The notes under the pieces are model-generated. The model worked only from the letters and a program-made list of their open reading frames with translations. It did no database searches and was not told the DNA's origin. DNA of 64,000 bases from Tubiluchus corallicola (Eukaryota; Priapulida; Priapulimorpha; Priapulimorphida; Tubiluchidae). Made by a program: the position numbers and the translations under genes. The stretch is from the NCBI GenBank assembly GCA_030141605.1, contig JAQGDQ010000019.1, forward strand, positions 372,001-436,000, in the 5' to 3' direction. This document shows positions 60,971 to 64,000 of the stretch, piece by piece. Within the stretch, counting starts at the first letter, position 1. The number at the start of each line of letters is the position of its first letter.

Positions 60971-62332
60971 TTGTAAGTAAAATTTTACTATTCTTCTTGA
61001 GGAAAGAGGCTAGCTGACTGCGTGATGGGCTGCCTGCTATGTAAAAAAGTAATGCCTTTTTTATTGATTTATTGATTTTTTTCTCTTCCTCCCCCTCTGA
61101 GCAGAAGAAAGAGAGAGCGAAAGAGAGGGAGGGAGAGAAAGTGAGAGACAGAGAGAGGGAGGGAAAGAGAGGGATCCTTCTTTTCCTTTTGTTGAGGGTT
61201 CTGCCATTTGTTTCTTGGTCGTTTTACTCCAATGCGAGGTGGCAGATTTGGCACATTAAAAATTGCACCCATTTACGTGCCCTGCAATTAATCTATATAA
61301 TTACACATATATTATATTATATTATAGGTTTGTATGTAAATAATGCGCACACGCACGCATGCACACAACAAATAATTGCATACAATGCTTCATATATAAA
61401 TAATCAATACAGTATGTAGTAGAGATGAGTAGGACTGAACTGCAGCCTAGGGCGCCGTAACGTCTTGATACACCCATGCACACAAACTCATAATACATGT
61501 ATGATGTATGCATTATTACATACAGAGATTCTATGAAGCTGAGCCTACATATTTAACAGTATAAATTGATTGCCCTATATAAAATCAGCTAATTTAAGTC
61601 CATCAATAAATGAATTATTTATCAAGACTTCTTTGTGGATTTAGCCACAGGTGTTTTATTAGTAAGCTTACACAAGCATATTTTTTTACACGTAAACAAA
61701 CTGTATTTAATGAACAGTTTACAGAGTGTTATGACCCGCCTGCGGATTCTAATTTATGCGACAGGTCAAAGATATTTGGTGTGATTTGTAAATCGAATTG
61801 ATCGTGTTGTTGATCTCACAAACAGACACTTTATTGATGCCATTTCTTGCCATTGGTGATGAAGAGGATCGAGCGTATCCACGGTAATCATTGTAGGGCG
61901 CAGAGTACGCCACTAGCCAAATAGTAGAACACTTCCGCTAAAACGCATGTGCTAAATAAGCGGAAAAGCAGTGTCGTACATGGACAACCCAAGTAGGACA
62001 CTGGCGATTTCTGTCGAGAATCGATAATTTTGACATAATAAAACATAAAACTGAATTTGTTTTAGAAAAAAGTAACTTTATAATAACGATGGATAGTTCT
62101 TGACAATTTACGAATGCATTTTTTACAATAATAATCATCATCATTATTAGCTCCATTAATATCATCATAACATTAAACTAAGTATCTAGTGCTTCAAAGA
62201 GAGAAACACGTAGGGCGTATAGCTCTCTCGCCTGCTTACTTAGTGGAAAACAATTATTTGATCAAGACGTAGTGAAATGTATCACCTTCACCTATCTGTG
62301 AAGCGAGGCAAAATAAAAAGTGATAGTTATAC
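60971..62332. other. Spacer with a purine-rich tract and an unexplained GC-richer block
   Basis: 61085-61170 is an imperfect GA-rich array. 61826-61925 is noticeably GC-richer and open on the minus strand in more than one frame (for instance RTLRPTMITVDTLDP), which may be a transposon end rather than an exon. Remainder shows nothing. Confidence 0.35.
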
Positions 62333-62464
62333 CTTAAGCAAATGTTGGAATCTCCCAAAAACCGGGCTTATTTCGCTTATTGGCTCTTCTACTAGCTCAG
62401 AATAAGATTCTTTTATTTTATCAGATGTATAATAGTTAATAAATTGTTCAACGTGTATTGACAT
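62333..62464 (-). CDS. Exon-like 44-codon frame, possible first coding exon of an unknown gene
   Basis: ATG at 62464 opens a frame MSIHVEQFINYY...GRFQHLLK that ends exactly at a donor-like AAG|GTATAA (62333/62332) with phase 0. Composition is typical of a soluble helical protein rather than of random AT-rich DNA. Just upstream (62470-62640) the DNA is GC-richer, as a promoter might be. I found no sure second exon downstream on the minus strand; the LINE-rich 58-62 kb stretch would be intronic. Linkage to the 473-aa frame at 55714 is conceivable but not shown. Confidence 0.35.
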
Positions 62465-62884
62465 TTTCAATTATTATTATTAAATAAACAAGGAGAACGT
62501 ACGTTACCAGTACGATTAACCACTCAATTCGTGTACGACTCGTCCGACTTAGGCTAGCCTATGTACGCCAATTGTCCTACTTCGCCTAGTGTCCTGTTCC
62601 GCTCCCAACGATCATTATGCCCGTGACAAAACAAATCAGCATTCTGTGAGTTGCGATTTCACATTTTTGTTTTTACTTGTGGTACTAAATTCCATTGTTA
62701 ACATGGAGTGATATTTAAATGCCAAATTTGGCTCATTGCATTAGCTAGTTCTAAGGTATTTGGAAAAATATGGAAGCTTTTTATCCTTGAATAATTATAA
62801 GGTTTATTAATCCTTGTCGACCAAAAATAAGACTTTGTTATGGAAAAATTATGACTGGTGGGGGACTTTGAGAAGATAAGATAT

Positions 62885-63246
62885 TATAAGACGCATTTAT
62901 TTCACACATGTGATAGAATACAAATTAGCCACTAATGAAACTATTTTTATAGAAGAAATGTGTGAGGGCAGTGTACAACTATAGGAGTCCTAAAAACACT
63001 GCCCTTATATATTGTTCATTTACAGAATTTATTTTTGGTAGCTTGGCTCAGCGTAAAACAGTTCATCATTAGAAAAATAATATTAGTATATTTTTTATAG
63101 GCCTGTTATATATTTCAAATGCATGTTAATCGATATGAATAATTTTTGGAATAAGATGGATGATAATGATGGGCAAGTAAAATTATGTTTCGAGATCAGT
63201 AAACTCATCCACAAAGGTGTCACAAAAACTAAAGTATAAGAAAAAG
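62885..63246 (+). repeat. Dispersed repeat, copy 2 of a ~365-bp direct-repeat pair
   Basis: Same orientation as 57721-58087. The hairpin is better preserved here: 9-bp arms GGGCAGTGT (62966-62974) and ACACTGCCC (62996-63004) with an inner TAGGA/TCCTA pair. The frame MNNFWNKMDDNDG is kept from 63135 to a stop at 63239. Confidence 0.85.
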
Positions 63247-63429
63247 CTAATCTTCAATGTGTAATTGCTCGAAATAAATGGTTCAGTTAAAAACAAGAAG
63301 TTCTGTTTAATTTTGAGTATTGATGAGAATGAAATGTAATTAATAGTCATTTGCATTATATCAAGTTTTTATCACTTTTGTAAGTTTTATCACTGAACTT
63401 ACCTCCTTGATTTTGCATTTCCACATGTA

Positions 63430-63890
63430 ATGTTGTTTTAAATGTTGCCTTATTTATGCAACCATGCTTCAGTTTTTAGTTTGAACTCTTCAGCTGTTTC
63501 ATTGGTTTTTGTTTTACCAATTATTTTCATCCCTTGCAGCTGTTCTATTTCCTTATCAAATGTCATACTTTATCATTATTATTTTAATCTCTTCATATCA
63601 ACATTTTTCATAATTTTACTTTTTGTGCTCCATTAAAACTTTTCTTGTCATTCTCCTACCATCAGAATTTGTAAAGTAGTGTAAGAACATTAATTTCCTA
63701 TATTCAACTGTGTTTATCAGGGTTCATGTTCATGTTTTTCCCGTCGTACCCCCATATTGTGTTGTTTTCTTTTGGTCTAACCACTAAATTATTAAGCACA
63801 GCTGGAATACCATTGATTCATGTATTAATAATCTCACTTCCAGTGAGTTATAACCCATATTTCTTCCTTTCCTATAATTAAAGTGTCGAT
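63430..63890 (-). mobile_element. LINE relic, third minus-strand copy of the NSETWTN family
   Basis: Minus-strand text GRNMGYNSLEVRLLIHESMV, then VEYRKLMFLHYFTNSDGRRM, parallel to [17 protein letters not shown] and [19 protein letters not shown] at 33740-34560. Stops and frameshifts throughout. Confidence 0.6.
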
Positions 63891-64000
63891 GATCACTCCT
63901 TTCATTCATGACACGTAGACTCCTGGTAAAAAAAATCACAGACTCAACAAGACATCGATGAGTTCATCTAAACTGAGTGCTTACATTAAATGCTCATTCA

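Noticed and set aside
58440-62884. LTR retrotransposon bounded by the 365-bp direct repeats
   Set aside because: The repeats lack TG..CA ends, primer-binding site and polypurine tract; the enclosed polymerase is of LINE type and on the opposite strand.

Overview
This is an AT-rich stretch of animal nuclear DNA. Evidence: multi-exon genes with GT-AG introns of about 0.1-4 kb, animal-type mitochondrial proteins (TIMM50, MRPS35), microsomal CYP2-like P450s, a single-exon GT10 fucosyltransferase, long microsatellites and many decayed LINEs. I would say an invertebrate metazoan; nothing seen here fixes the phylum.

Layout. (1) 1-15131, minus strand: two tandem CYP2-clan P450 paralogues. The upstream copy (15131 to 6987) is complete: 7 exons, 514 aa, all P450 signatures, and one probable GC-AG intron. 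The downstream copy (3316 to beyond base 1) shows only exons 1-3 and runs off the window. (2) 17935-32926, minus: TIMM50, 10 exons, 398 aa. Its introns hold a Jockey/CR1-type LINE relic (plus strand), a second LINE relic (minus), GA arrays and a 1.78-kb TTAA-flanked inverted-repeat DNA transposon. (3) 33362-47737, plus: MRPS35, 9 exons, 343 aa, head-to-head with TIMM50 across 435 bp. (4) 51022-52209, minus: intronless alpha-1,3-fucosyltransferase, convergent with MRPS35. (5) 54293-55714, minus: a 473-aa lysine-rich, probably nuclear protein I do not recognise. (6) 55.9-64 kb: repeat-rich DNA with SINE-like relics, LINE fragments of at least two families, a 365-bp direct-repeat pair 5.2 kb apart, and one exon-like open frame at 62333-62464 that may start a further gene.

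Two neighbouring genes share a theme. TIMM50 is a receptor of the inner-membrane TIM23 import machinery and MRPS35 a mitoribosome small-subunit protein; divergent transcription from one short spacer would allow co-regulation of mitochondrial biogenesis. The P450s probably act at the ER on endogenous lipids or xenobiotics, and the fucosyltransferase in the Golgi.

Exon boundaries were set by hand from splice sites, frame continuity and recall of the families. All reported totals keep frame (TIMM50 1197 nt, MRPS35 1032 nt, P450 1545 nt). No alignment or transcript was available. I found no convincing new gene system. The least explained items are the repeat pair at 57721/62885, the TTAA element, the internally deleted LINE with target-site duplication at 48651-49187, and the unknown 473-aa gene.
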